Of a stretch of 64,000 bases of DNA, positions 13,614-23,688 are shown one piece after another. Position 1 is the stretch's first letter, and every line of letters starts with the position of its first letter. The translations under genes and the position numbers were made by a program. Source of the DNA: Epiperipatus broadwayi (Eukaryota; Onychophora; Udeonychophora; Euonychophora; Peripatidae); the NCBI GenBank assembly GCA_028023455.1, contig JAQFVV010000013.1, forward strand, positions 3,412,001 to 3,476,000, written 5' to 3'. The notes below the pieces were generated by a model. That model was not told where the DNA came from. It saw only the letters and a list, made by a program, of their open reading frames with translations, and made no database searches.

Positions 13614-13922
13614 TAATCTATTTTAATATATTGTACAGGCTTACACCTGCATTTATATGTAATATATGCGGTATTCGAACTCAGACTTCCACACGACCTA
13701 CAATTGTCAATGCCATTTTATATTGCTGACTCACCTGATCACACACATGTTGAAAAGATAAATAATCACCAATATGCGTATTTCATAATAAACCAGCAAC
13801 CATCAATTGGTTCAGATTACCATCTCCACAATAGATGTGGAAAAATAATGTATGCTGAAAAGATGGATGATGGTACCACCACAAATTTTTATCATTATTG
13901 CAGAGTGATTTATTAATCTATT
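13614..13922 (-). mobile_element. Full-length 291-bp non-autonomous retroelement (hammerhead + tRNA-like)
   Basis: A 291-bp insertion (13,623-13,913) flanked by a 9-bp direct repeat, TAATCTATT, at 13,614-13,622 and 13,914-13,922. In the minus sense it carries a degenerate hammerhead-like motif (around 13,766-13,811), then a tRNA-like segment with a B-box-like GAGTTCGAATACC (complement of 13,668-13,680), and ends in GTAAGCCTGTAC. Two further copies occur at 24,766-25,266, which supports its being a family. The tRNA-like part lies towards the 3' end, not at the 5' end as in ordinary tRNA-derived SINEs. It has no coding capacity, so it must use reverse transcriptase in trans. The closest known analogy is the Sm-alpha SINE-like family of schistosomes, which also carries a hammerhead. 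Confidence 0.7.
13766..13811 (-). ncRNA. Degenerate hammerhead-like motif (291-bp family)
   Basis: Homologous to the better-preserved motif at 24,866-24,911. Stem I (ACCAA / TTGGT) and the GAAA element are kept. The core CTGATGA has become TTGATGG and stem II is weakened, so this copy is probably inactive. Confidence 0.5.
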
Positions 13923-14942
13923 CAAAGCTTTATAGCATTTTTTTAATAGAATTAAAAAATACTGTTCACTATATTATCTAATGAGTAAAGTTCACTTTCA
14001 ATGTTTTGTGATTCCAAAATAATATTTAATAAAAGTTCAGTTTTGATAATATTAAAGCATTGTGAAAGAAATAATACAGCAACAATATTTATTGCATCAA
14101 AGAACACAATAAATTGCCAATGTCTGATTTGATAATCCACTATGCCTGAGATATTATGACCATAAGATCACTGATGACGTTTAAAATTTTATACATTTTC
14201 TAAAAAAATCTGATAAAGCTGCAAAATTACATTCAATATTTAAATTAGTTTGAAGCTTAAATATTTATCAATATAAGCATATCACTATCATTAGTTATCG
14301 TTAAAAAAGATTTATAAGTTAATAATTTAAGACTTTAAACTCACTGTTTTATTCTTCAGCATTGTTTTAGATCATTAAATATCATCTTTCTTAATTTTAT
14401 AGTAGAAAATATCAACTTTCTTCACATCTCTTTTTTTTTTTCATATTTTTTGTACATCTTTTTAATACACAATTCCTCATCTTTAATTATAGTAGCCCAA
14501 TCTAAATTCTTTTCTACTTTTTAAATTAATTAAATAATTTATTACTTTATTCTTTTTATCACTTGACATTGCAAAATCCTATTCTTTCAACTTACCTTTT
14601 TAATTCTTCTCAACTCCATAAATCAAGACTATCTTTTCACATCCCTTTTTCTAATCACTCAAGCTTCTGTGCTTCATGTTAAACCATGAATAAATAAATA
14701 AAAATATTTAATTAGCTGTTTCATTAATTCAAAATCTAATGATCTTCATGATCTAATTTAAATGGCTATTGTAGTTTCTCAATATAAACATCACATAATC
14801 ACTATTCTTGATTCTTACACAAGCTGTTTACACAGTGGCAAAATTCTCCATTTAGTAGCGCCATTCAGTGCAAACCAGAATAATCAATGGATAAAGGAAG
14901 GATTGTCATAAAATCCCTATCTAGTGCCTACTCATCCAATAT

Positions 14943-14986
14943 CCACAGACTAGTTTCTAGCGAAGTGCTTTCCATTAGTGTGGAGC
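14943..14986 (-). ncRNA. Hammerhead-like motif, array 1 copy A (degenerate)
   Basis: The minus sense keeps GAAACTAGTC and a short stem II (AGC/GCT), but the core CTGATGA has changed to CTAATGG. It is probably inactive. Confidence 0.45.
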
Positions 14987-15383
14987 CTTGGACCTGAGAG
15001 CACTGCACCCAGATCTTAGGATCCAATGCAACCCTTCAGCAGCCATCTTTTACCTTATTAACTAACTATAAAGCTTTAATTCCAAAATGAAACACAATGT
15101 TTTCAATTCATTCTCATTAGTTTGCATGTACATATAGATCTGAACTCATTTCAGCATTTACACTTTTTGGTATCTTTGGTTCTTTAATAACCATAGTCAC
15201 CATGGCAGGATTGGTATTAAACCACTAAACATCACATGATCATCATTCTTTATGCTTACCCAAGTTGTTTACACAGAAGCAAAATTCTCCATTTAATAGC
15301 ACCACTTAGTGCAAGCCAGAGTAATCAATGGATGCAGGAAGGTTTGTGCATATAATCCCGATCTAGTGTCTACTCTTTCAATA

Positions 15384-15426
15384 TTCCAGACTAGTTTCTC
15401 ACTCGTGGATTTCATCAGTGAAGAGC
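15384..15426 (-). ncRNA. Hammerhead-like motif, array 1 copy B
   Basis: The minus sense has an intact CTGATGA core (complement of 15,412-15,418), GAAA (complement of 15,395-15,398) and an ACTAGTC cleavage region. Stem I is partly paired. Stem II is altered relative to array 2 and only a shifted CAC/GTG pairing remains. The predicted cleavage would follow GTC at 15,389. Confidence 0.5.
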
Positions 15427-15900
15427 CTTGGATTTAAGAGCACTATACCTAGATCTTAGGATCTAATGCAACCCTCTAGCAGCTACCTTTTACCTTATTA
15501 ACTAATTATAAAGCTGTGAGTCCAAAATGAAAGCACAATAATGTTTTCAATTCAAGATTGTTAGCTCGTACTGAATGGTGCTACTAAATAGAAAGTTTTG
15601 CCTCTGAGAAAACAGCTTGTGTAAGCATAAAGAATGGTAATCATATGATGTTTAATAGTTTAATACCAATCTTGCCTGATAGAATTAAGGCAACTATGGT
15701 TATTAAAAACACCAAAAAAAATGGATGCTGAACTGAGTTCAGATTTATATGACTATACAAGATGAGCTTGAATTGAAAACATTATTGTGTTTTTATTTTG
15801 GACTCAAAGCTTTACTGTTAGCTAATAAAATAAAAGGTGGCTGCTGGAGGGATGCATTGCATCCTAAGATCTAGATGCAGTGCTTTCAGATCCTAAGGCT

Positions 15901-15941
15901 CCTCACTCATGAAAGCTACAAACTAGAAACTAGTCTGCAGA
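15901..15941 (+). ncRNA. Hammerhead-like motif, array 1 right arm (degenerate)
   Basis: The plus sense keeps CCTCA, GAAACTAGTC and TGCAG in the expected order, but the core reads CTCATGA (one substitution from CTGATGA) and stem II is weak. Likely inactive. Confidence 0.45.
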
Positions 15942-18060
15942 TACTGGATGAGTAGACACTAGATAAGTATTTTATACACAAACCTTCTTGCCTCCATTGA
16001 TTACTTTGTCTTGCACTGAATGCCACTACTAAATGGTGAGTTTTGCCTCTTGTATAATTCTCAATACAATATTTTTGTGACCAATTTCATAATCAAACAA
16101 CTTTCTAAATATTTAAAATAACTAACCTGCTCAAAAAACTATCGGTCTTATTCTTTTGTCTTATCCAATTATACTAATCATTTTAAATTTAATATATTGA
16201 ACTTTAATCTCAAATTTTCTACAAACATAAAAAATAATTTACATTTTGTTAAAATCATTATCAATATCTATAATGATTGTCATATCATCAACAAGTTGAT
16301 GCAATAAATCTTCCTGCTTTCAAAGCTAATTCCATAATTATCAAAACCATACATACCAAATGGTAATACTAAACAAATCAAAAAAGAATCAACAAACACT
16401 ACCTCTTTCTATATCTCTCTGATCTGTAGGAGTATTTAAGTTTGTATATATATTTTGATTTAGATTCAAATTTTTTTCAAGTCATTTCTTCTTTCCATTT
16501 AATACCTTATTCTTCAAAATAGTTAAGCCTTTTCAAAATCAAAGGAACAAATATTAACTTATTTTCTATAAATCTCTCAACAACAGTTCTCATCTTTCCT
16601 GCTGCATCTTTTGCTTCTCCACTATTTCTAAATCCAAACCTCCTACTTTTGATAATAGTTTAGCTGTATGTAAGATTAAATTTATTGTTTTAAAAATCCT
16701 CACATTTTACTGAACTAGGTTTTTTCTTTAAAGGATCCATCATTACTCTTTTTTTTCTGTTTTTGATATATTATTAACCAAAAAACATAGCATCATCAGT
16801 GTGAGAAGCTTCCTTCACTCAATTTTTATTTTCATCTTTTTCTGTGAACAATTGATTTGTTTTGACTACATTTATGTATAATTCATATTTCTTTATTTCC
16901 TGATTTACCATCACTAGTGATGATTTTATTATATCTTTATTTTCTTCTTTATTATGTTATCTGCATAACTTAAATTATTTACTGCCCTCTATGAATTGAT
17001 GTTCTTTAATAATTTTATTATATATTACTCTTTCCTGGAATGTGGTGAACCCCTTGCTTTAGACATTTTCCAATTTTAAATCCGCTTCCAATTTCTTCAT
17101 TCATTTTCATAGCTGCTTTTGAATTATCATAATTTTTTTAAGAAAATTAATTCATTTATTATTTATTCCATAATATTCAAATATTGTCCAAATAATTCAA
17201 ACACTGGTTAATGTTATAAAAACAATTTAATCAAATGGCTTTATTGCTCATGAGTTCATAAAAAGTTCAAATGTCAGAAATGCCACAAGTGAATTGATCT
17301 GAAACCTCACATTGCAAAATTTAACCCTTTATCATTGTGCTAAACCATGCAAAGCAATTCTATCAAATATATTTTGAAATAACCAAAATGAAGGTGTCAG
17401 TCATTTTTCCTAGATTTTTCTGAAGTAAGACAATCATATTATCATCTCTTGTATATAAATAAATAAAATCCTGTTTGTGTAATTCCTGTAGTTTTGTTTT
17501 TCCCCTTCAAAAAGTAATATTCTGCTATAAATTTTCATCAAATCTAAGTTGAATTATTCAATTTCACTAGATTTATGCTTTGCACATTCTATTAGACGGC
17601 AGCTTCTTTAGATCTTTAAAATTTTACTTTTCATTTGAACTGCCATTAAATCTTTCTTTTTTCAAAAAATTAAAAATTTATTTCCTTGAATTTGCTTTAA
17701 TTTACTAATATTCCATATTTTTCTTATGTATATTATTAAAACATCTTACTACTTAAATTGTGGTGAGAATCTATATCAGTTGTAGGATAAACATGTATAA
17801 TCTTAATGTTCTTTCTGAACCTACTCTGAGCTACTGTATAATGAAAATGACTACTACTCTTGTGATCTAGAGCTTTCCATATTTAAATTATTCTCCGATA
17901 ATTTTTAAATCTTTTCCCATTCTCACTCCTTAATCTTACACTGTAGTTTTTACAACCATCTACTTTTCTCTGGCTATCATAGAATTTTCACTCTATTATC
18001 ATTACATAATTATTTTTGTATTTATTTCCTTTTACTGTTTTTATTCATTATAAACGATTT

Positions 18061-18764
18061 CAATATCCCCATAATCTTATTCACTGATGTGGAAGGTCAT
18101 TTAAATAGATCATCTGATAATCAATAATTTATTACTTAATAAATTGCAATAGACTGATAGTAAATTATCTTCCCATTCAAAAACTAGCGATCTTGTGCAT
18201 TTAAAATATTTTTAAGAATCATAATTTCTAAATGAATACGACTATCAAAACATCAGATAGAAAGCGCATCACTCATCACCTATAGTATAAACATCAACAG
18301 TTAAAAATAATAAATAGCACTTTTAAATGAGTACAGCTATTCTAATCCCCCCCCCCCCGCTATACAAACGAATTTTACAATGATAATACAAATCAATAAA
18401 CCACAATATGTCCATGTATAGAATATACTGGCTCAATTTCTGTTTACTTGATATTTTATAATGTTGTCTTTAATTTTTTCAAGCAGAAAAACTTCCTCGA
18501 TGAAATACTCGTCTAATTGTGATTCTCCAAAGTATTCTATGCTCTACCATTTTTCACAATGGAAACAATTGACATTGCATTTCTTTAGAATATGTTTGAG
18601 ATAATCCTTAAAACATAGATGGGATTTACTTTTCCTCAAGTTTACCGTAAAATACCTTTTAAGAAAATCTTGCATTGTTCATTTCTTTTACATGTTTAAT
18701 TAAACAAAAATACGATTTTACAATAATCGACTCTATAATATTATATATAGCAAGGTAAAGAAGG
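18061..18764. other. AT-rich spacer
   Basis: No gene or element recognised. It holds a 12-base poly-C tract at 18,347-18,358 and AT-rich DNA between the LINE relic and the Penelope-like pair. Confidence 0.5.
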
Positions 18765-19000
18765 TATTGATTTTCTGAAGGTTTATGAGGATGGTGTTCT
18801 AGTATTTTTATATTGGACTATTTCCATCATCTAACATAAGTATTGCATGTCTAGAAAAATTTAACTTTTTATTTAAATATTCCAAATACATTCAACTGTT
18901 AGTATTATCACATCAAACAGGTTAGTATATGCATAACATTTTGAGAGGTATTATTCTCCTCTCTTCTTCTGGTGTTGCTGGCCTGACCAGTAACAGTATT

Positions 19001-19084
19001 AGCATAGGATACAAACCTGGACCTTTATATTCTTGAGTATATGGAATTTTAAGGTAACACTCTAAACAACTGAGCCATCCTGCC
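19001..19084 (-). other. tRNA-like segment in 3' UTR of Penelope-like copy A(-)
   Basis: The minus sense shows a strong pol III A-box/D-arm look-alike (TGGCTCAGTTGTTTAGAG, complement of 19,060-19,077) and, about 50 nt on, a decayed B-box (AGGTTTGTATCC). The anticodon-arm region is too long for a functional tRNA. It sits between the GIY-YIG coding end and the element terminus, as in the other three copies. Confidence 0.65.
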
Positions 19085-19178
19085 AAAGGAAATAGTCAGT
19101 AGAAATTTAATATACTTATCTATGAGATTCCTCCTGATACCTCCATTTTTTCATAAGAGCAAAGTTGATTAGTGGTTT

Positions 19179-19480
19179 TCATACATTATGTATAGTCACA
19201 CTGGGTTGGCTTATGGGATTTTTTGCCATTGTCATATGAGCAGTTTCTTTAAACTTTCTTCTTTGCACCTTTTCTTCTCTATCCAATATTTTTGTATTTT
19301 CCCAATTGAACATGTGTTCATTGGCACATACGGGTTCTGCTACCTTAGACACATCTGTTTTCTCTCTTCTAATCATTAGTTTGTGCTCTTGTAAGTGCCT
19401 TTCAGTGGGATGACTGGTCTCACCAATATATATATTCTTGCACATTCACATGGTATTTCATAGATGCAGTTTTTTTCTTT
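19179..19480 (-). pseudogene. GIY-YIG endonuclease end of Penelope-like copy A(-)
   Basis: C-terminal GIY-YIG domain of the Penelope-like polyprotein, which nicks target DNA. The open part (from 19,445) reads NIYIGETSHPTERHLQEHK, matching the '(V)YIGQT..R...EHK' half of the domain with its conserved Arg and Glu, followed by VSKVAEPVCANEHMFNWENT, where the family has a 'A.H....H.FDW...' segment. The first half (CIYEIPCECARI) is found just upstream in another frame: the junction is a short TA run, so an extra TA dinucleotide has shifted the frame inside the domain. About 88 residues are open. It is non-functional as it stands. Confidence 0.8.
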
Positions 19481-19746
19481 TCAGTATTTCAAGTTTACGC
19501 TTTGTAGATGTTAGCATTCCTCATAGTGTGGTATGGTTCTGGAAAGCTGTTCTGATGTTATACTGATTGCAGATTTTTCTTAATTTGACTGCTATTTTGG
19601 AATGTATTAGATCTTTTCTCTTGCTGGTTCTTTTTGTTAATTATTTAATGGTTTCTTAATAACAGCTGATGGAAAACCATTTTTCATAAGAGTTTTTTCT
19701 ATATAAATATTTTTTTTTCCAAATTACTGGTTTCTGAACAAACTTC

Positions 19747-20193
19747 TTATATTTTGTTCCATATTGATAGTAAAACTCCATGTTTTGTGATTCTGGCATG
19801 ATTCAATGTATAGATTAGGTATATTTTGTTCCATATTGATAGTAAAACTCCATGTTTTGTGATTCTGGCATGATTCAATGTATAGATTAGGTATTTTCCT
19901 ATATGTGTAGGTTTTTGGTAAACTGTAGTTTTGATTTTTCCATGAGAGAATCTTGTCACAAGAACATCTAAGAATGCCAATTTTTGTTCTTGTTCTGATT
20001 CTATTGTAAATTTAATTGAAGAGGATATGTTGTTGATGTGTTTCCAGAAAGTTTGTAGCAGTGCTTCACCATGTGACCATGCAACAAGTGTATCATCCAC
20101 ATACCAAGGCCAAACTTTTGGTGAATATAGAGTAGTTTTTATGGCTAAGGTTTCAAATTCTTCCATGTAAATATTGCTAATCAGGGGAGACAA
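19747..20193 (-). pseudogene. Reverse transcriptase, catalytic half, Penelope-like copy A(-)
   Basis: A 148-codon open segment of the Penelope-type reverse transcriptase. It begins SPLISNIYMEEFE (residues 2-14), has the catalytic YVDD at residues 31-34, then the family's FTIESEQEQKLAFLDVLV block (about 62-79) and VYQKPTH (about 91-97), all typical of GIY-YIG Penelope-like proteins. The last 24 residues are an exact in-frame tandem copy of the 24 before them: a 72-bp duplication with ATTTTGTTCC at 19,751 and 19,823. The domain continues upstream in 20,338-20,676 after a frame break near 20,200-20,330. Confidence 0.85.
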
Positions 20194-20337
20194 TGGGTGA
20201 ACTCATAGCCATTCCTTGATTTTGTTGGAAGAATTCTGTGTTATATTGAAAGTAGGTTGGTTTTATACAGAATGTTAATAGTTCCATTATACTATAAATA
20301 AGAAGAGCTGTTCTGGTTTATAAACTATTACCACCAT

Positions 20338-20676
20338 CTAATCTTTTTTTACAATAGACAATGCTTCTTTATATAGTACATTCATGAATAAACTTTCCAC
20401 AACAAAGCTTACCAGTAAGTCAGTTCTTTCAATTTTCATGTTCTTAATTAATTCTACAAAGTATCTAGAATCACTGACAAAGGACAGGGTTTTGTATGCA
20501 AAAGGACTTAGAACTTTGAGAAGAAATCTTGCCAAGTTTTTCCGAGGAGAATCTCTAAAACTAACAATAGGTCTTAATGGAACATAATCCTTATGGATTT
20601 TAGGTAGACCATAAAGTTCTAAACATCTAACAAATACTGAAATTTCTGTTCCTGAAAGAGAATTAAACTTTGCCAT
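20338..20676 (-). pseudogene. Reverse transcriptase, N-terminal part, Penelope-like copy A(-)
   Basis: A 112-codon segment with the Penelope-family block LYGLPKIHK at residues 21-29, followed by LRPIVSFRDSP (about 34-44) and an FVVESLFMNV block (about residues 90-100) equivalent to the first catalytic Asp motif 'SFDVESLFTNV'. Here the Asp is replaced by Val, so catalysis would be lost. The element is truncated just upstream of this segment, at about 20,690, where the opposite-strand copy begins. Confidence 0.85.
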
Positions 20677-20714
20677 AACACTAATATCCTTTTATTTGAT
20701 ATAATGGCAGCCAC

Positions 20715-21255
20715 TGAGGAAGTCACACAAAAATTGCCTTTAAAAGAAGCAGCAGAATTACACTGGAGGATAAAAAGAACACTTGACACCAACAAAAATT
20801 GAAGTCAAACATATCCTATGGTGAGAGAAAAGCAATTAAATATCTCAAAGTAGATAAATCTATAATTATTTTCCCTGCTGACAAAGGCAATGCAACAATT
20901 GTAATAGATATAACTCATTATTATGACAAAATACAAGAAGAACTGACAGCAGGCCAATGTAGAAAAGTGACAAAAAAATCCAATACTGAGCATGGAAACA
21001 AAGTTACAAGCATTACTCAGAAAGCATCACAGGTATTTCACTGATTCTGAAAAAAGTAAAATAACATCATATTTCAGTAAAATGCCTCATCTTTATGGTA
21101 TACCTAAAATCCACAAGAATCATGTCCCCAAAGACCTATTGTTAGTTCTAGAGATTCTCCTTGCTAAAATTTTGCAAGATTTCTTCTCAAAATTCCAAAT
21201 CCTTTGGCATACAAGACCCAGTCCTTTGTCAGAAATTCTAGACAATTTGTAGAAT
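20715..21255 (+). pseudogene. Reverse transcriptase, N-terminal part, Penelope-like copy A(+)
   Basis: The plus-strand copy extends about 350 bp further 5' than its minus partner. It reads KAIKYLKVDKSIIIFPADKGN (split by a stop upstream), the conserved 'ADKGNATVV' block of Penelope-like proteins, then after a frame change HLYGIPKIHKNHVP, the LPKIHK block. Frameshifts near 20,990-21,050 and a stop at about 21,252 break it. The N-terminus of a full-length element is missing. Confidence 0.8.
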
Positions 21256-21284
21256 TAAATCAAGAACATTAAAATTAAAAGAAT

Positions 21285-21880
21285 TGACTTACTGGTAAGC
21301 TTTGATGTGGAAAGTTTATTCATGAATGTACTATGTGAAGAAGCATTGTCTATTGTAAGGAAAATATTAGATAGCGATAATATTTTACAAACCAGATTAG
21401 CTCTTTTTATTGATAGTATAATGGAACTATTAACATTCTGGATAAAAACAACCTGCTTTCAATATAACACAAAATTCTTCTAACAAAATCAAGGAATGGC
21501 TATGAGTTCACTCATTGTCTCCCCTGATTAGCAATATTTAAATTGAAGAATTTAAAATCTTAGCCGTAAAAACTACTCCATATCAACCTAAAGTTTAGCT
21601 TTGGTATGTGGATGATACATTTGTTATATGGCCACATTGTGATGCACTACTACAAACTTTCTGGAAACATAGCAACAACATATTCCCTTCAATTAAATTT
21701 ACAATAGAATCAGAACAAGAACAAAAATTGGAATTCTTAGATGTTCTTGTGACAAGACTCCCTCAAGGTAAAATCAAAACTGTAGTTTACCAAAAACCTA
21801 CACATACAGGAAAATACCTATCCTATACATCCAATCACACCACAAACACAAAACATAGAATTATACTATCATTATAGAAC
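21285..21880 (+). pseudogene. Reverse transcriptase, catalytic half, Penelope-like copy A(+)
   Basis: It begins with LVSFDVESLFMNVL (about 21,289-21,330), so unlike its partner this copy keeps the first catalytic Asp. After stops between about 21,480 and 21,600 it continues with the YVDDTFVIW catalytic motif (codons starting near 21,603) and an 89-codon open run through IKFTIESEQEQKLEFLDVLV and VYQKPTHTGKYL. Two of the three catalytic Asp positions can be seen. The reading frame is interrupted several times. Confidence 0.85.
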
Positions 21881-21959
21881 AGGGCAAAAGAAGTTTGTTC
21901 AGAAACCAGTGATTTGGAAAAAGAAAAGATTTATATAGAACAAACTCTTAAGAAAAATG

Positions 21960-22235
21960 ATTATCCATCAGCTATTATTAAGAAAATGTTAAATAGATAA
22001 CCAAAAGAACCATCAAGAGAAAAGACAAGAGAGAAAACACATGTGTCTAAGGTAGCAGACCACGTATGTGCTAATAAACACATGTTCAATCAGGAAAATA
22101 CAAAAATAGTGGATAGAGAAGAAAAGGTACAAAGAAGAAAATTTAAAGAAGCTGCTCATGACAATGGCAAAAAATCTCATAAGCCAATCTAGTGTGACTA
22201 TACATAATGCATGGAAACCACTAATCAACTTTGCT
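21960..22235 (+). pseudogene. Remnant of GIY-YIG region, Penelope-like copy A(+)
   Basis: Reads THVSKVADHVCANKHMFNQE and DREEKVQRRKFKEAAH, matching the distal part of the minus copy (19,179-19,380). The preceding linker and the YIG half of the nuclease domain (about 300 bp in the minus copy) are missing: the RT tail joins almost directly to the distal part. This copy therefore has an internal deletion that removed the endonuclease core. Confidence 0.75.
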
Positions 22236-22308
22236 CATAGAAAAAAGTGGAGAAATCAGGAGGAATCTCATAGATCGATATATGAAATTTCTATAGACTC
22301 TTGCCTTT

Positions 22309-22391
22309 GGCAGGATGACTCAGTTGGTTAGAGCATTACCTTAAAATTCAATATTCAGGAATTTAAGGATCCAGGTTCGAATTCCATGCTA
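22309..22391 (+). other. tRNA-like segment in 3' UTR of Penelope-like copy A(+)
   Basis: The best preserved of four copies. The A-box/D-arm (TGACTCAGTTGGTTAGAG, 22,316-22,333) can form a D stem, and the B-box (GGTTCGAATTCC, 22,374-22,385) is near consensus. The spacing of about 58 nt suits internal pol III promoter elements. The middle is too long and unpaired for a real tRNA, and no acceptor stem is evident. It lies about 200 nt before the element's 3' end. Confidence 0.7.
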
Positions 22392-22597
22392 ATACTGTCA
22401 TTGGTCAGGCCAGCAACATCTAAAGAAGAGGGGAGAATACCTCTCAAAACATGCATATACTGACCTGTTTGAAGTGCTTTACTAACAGTTGAATGTATTT
22501 GGAATATTTAAATAAAAAGTTAAATTTTTCTAAAGACATTCGATACTCTTATTAGATTATGGAAATAGTCCAATATAAAAATACAAAATATTGATTT

Positions 22598-22877
22598 GTT
22601 TTTATGATTTTTCTGTTGTTATTTTTAAAATGTTATAGAGTATCTAAAGTTATAATGTGTCAATAGAGCATTTTAGTCTGACTTCTACACAATAAATAAA
22701 ATAAAATAAAATAACAGTTCTATAGACAACAGTTCTATAGACAGCTAATGTAGTTGAAAAAGTTATTTTCATATGATGGAACATTCTATCTCTTTAACTT
22801 GTTAAAAACAGCAACAGCATACTGAAGTCTGTATTGTACTTCAACATCTAAGTCCATCTTTCTACTTATAAAACAAT
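22598..22877. other. Spacer between Penelope-like pair A and array 2
   Basis: AT-rich DNA with a 16-bp direct tandem repeat (ACAGTTCTATAGAC at about 22,715 and 22,731). No gene is seen. Confidence 0.5.
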
Positions 22878-23002
22878 ATATTTAAATTGATAAACAGAGC
22901 AAAACTCTCCATACAGTATTGCCACCTGTGCTAAACAGAGTAATCAATGGATGCCAGAAGGCTTGTGCATAAAATCCCTATCTAATGCCTACTCATCCAA
23001 TA

Positions 23003-23045
23003 TCCCCAGACTAGTTTCTGGTTTGTGGCCTTCGTCAGTGAGGAG
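23003..23045 (-). ncRNA. Type I hammerhead-like ribozyme, array 2 copy 1
   Basis: Minus sense: stem I 5' strand TCCTCA, core CTGACGA (complement of 23,032-23,038), stem II GGC/GCC or a weakened form, GAAA (complement of 23,015-23,018), a minimal stem III (C-TA-G), the cleavage triplet GTC ending at 23,009, then the stem I 3' strand TGGGGA. Stem I can form six pairs including one G-U. An A-A mismatch sits at the base of stem II. The consensus CUGANGA...GAAA...NUH order is complete. Confidence 0.7.
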
Positions 23046-23458
23046 CTTTGGATCTGAGAGCACTGCATCTAGATCTTAGGATCTAATGCAACCCTCTAGC
23101 AACCACCTTTTATCTCAGCTTAACTACTAAACTATGAGAATGAAATTGAAAACACAAAAAATATTTTCAATCTAAGCTCAATAGCTTAAATAGTCATATG
23201 GGTCTGAACTCAGTTCAGCACCCATACATTTTGGTGTCTTTGGCTCTTTTACAACCATAGCCACCACTATCCTATTAGGCAGGATTGGTGTTAAACCATT
23301 AAGCATCACATGATCACATTTCCTATACTAGCACATTAATTGTTGATAAACAGAGCAAAACTCTCCATACAGTATTGCCACCTGTGCTAAACAGAGTAAT
23401 CAATGGATGCCAGAAGGCTTGTGCATAAAATCCCTATCTAATGCCTACTCATCCAATA

Positions 23459-23501
23459 TCCCCAGACTAGTTTCTGGCTTGTGGCCTTCGTCAGTGAGGA
23501 G
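23459..23501 (-). ncRNA. Type I hammerhead-like ribozyme, array 2 copy 2
   Basis: The same motif as copy 1, shifted by exactly 456 bp, with core CTGACGA and an intact GGC/GCC stem II. Together with copy 1 it defines one excisable 456-nt monomer on the minus strand. Confidence 0.75.
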
Positions 23502-23647
23502 CTTTGGATCTGAGAGCACTGCATCTAGATCTTTTGTGTTTTCAATTTCATTCTCATAGTTTAGTAGTTAAGCTGAGATAAAAGGTGGTTGCTAGAGGGT
23601 TGTATTAGATCCTAAGATCTAGATGCAGTGCTCTCAGATCCAAAGCT

Positions 23648-23688
23648 CCTCACTGATGAAGGCCACAAGCCAGAAACTAGTCTGGGGA
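23648..23688 (+). ncRNA. Type I hammerhead-like ribozyme, array 2 copy 3
   Basis: Plus sense: TCCTCA, core CTGATGA (23,653-23,659), stem II GGC-loop-GCC (23,61 region: 23,661-23,671), GAAA (23,673-23,676), CTAGTC with predicted cleavage after 23,682, then TGGGGA. The variable core base is T here and C in copies 1 and 2, which is the position the hammerhead consensus allows to vary. Confidence 0.75.

Larger units (their letters stand above)
14776..16069. mobile_element. Inverted array 1 of ~441-bp hammerhead units (older copy)
   Basis: About 1,270 bp (14,788-16,057) between near-identical 12-bp direct repeats, TTCTCAATATAA at 14,776-14,787 and TTCTCAATACAA at 16,058-16,069. The left half (to about 15,556) holds about 1.7 direct copies of a unit with a period of 441 bp (GTTTACACAG at 14,826 and 15,267), sense on the minus strand. 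The right half is a partial copy, about 1.1 units, sense on +. The outward 3' end at the left (complement of CATCACATAATC) matches the right-hand terminus of array 2, so the family has a fixed 3' end. Units carry hammerhead-like motifs. Copies are clearly diverged from each other and from array 2. No protein coding is seen; it fits a retrozyme-like non-autonomous element. Confidence 0.75.
14330..18060 (-). pseudogene. LINE relic with endonuclease, RT and 3' part, interrupted
   Basis: A decayed non-LTR retrotransposon read on the minus strand. At about 17,770-17,900 it encodes VAQSRFRKNIKIIHVYP followed by a DIDSHHNL block, matching the 'ADIDSDHNL' end of the apurinic-type endonuclease domain of RTE/CR1-like LINEs. 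At about 16,560-16,720 it gives FGFRNSGEAKDA and VVERFIENKL, the start of the LINE reverse transcriptase, and at about 16,265-16,320 QLVDDMTII, where the catalytic (Y/F)ADD motif belongs. At about 14,410-14,680 come lysine-rich blocks with RKRIWIGLL, the conserved C-terminal region. Stops and frameshifts are everywhere. The inverted hammerhead array (14,788-16,057) is inserted between RT and 3' part, so it is younger than the LINE. The superfamily is not certain. Confidence 0.65.
18774..22588. mobile_element. Penelope-like element pair A, head to head
   Basis: Two copies of one Penelope-like retroelement in inverted orientation. The minus copy (18,774 to about 20,690) has its 3' end on the left; the plus copy (about 20,700-22,588) has its 3' end on the right; their truncated 5' ends meet near 20,690-20,710. 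The 3' untranslated regions are closely similar over about 280 bp, from the tRNA-like segment to the terminal AATAGTCCAATATAAAAATAC; the minus copy has about 25 more terminal bases. A 9-bp direct repeat, TATTGATTT, lies at both outer edges (18,765-18,773 and 22,589-22,597) and is the likely target-site duplication of the pair. Both copies have broken coding regions. Penelope-like elements encode a telomerase-related reverse transcriptase plus a GIY-YIG endonuclease and use target-primed reverse transcription. Confidence 0.85.

Noticed and set aside
14172-14185. CACTGATGACG as another hammerhead core
   Set aside because: No GAAA, stem II or cleavage triplet follows at the right spacing.
22309-22391. 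Genuine tRNA gene
   Set aside because: Only the D-arm and T-loop look right; no acceptor stem, over-long middle, and it recurs at the same place in every Penelope-like copy.
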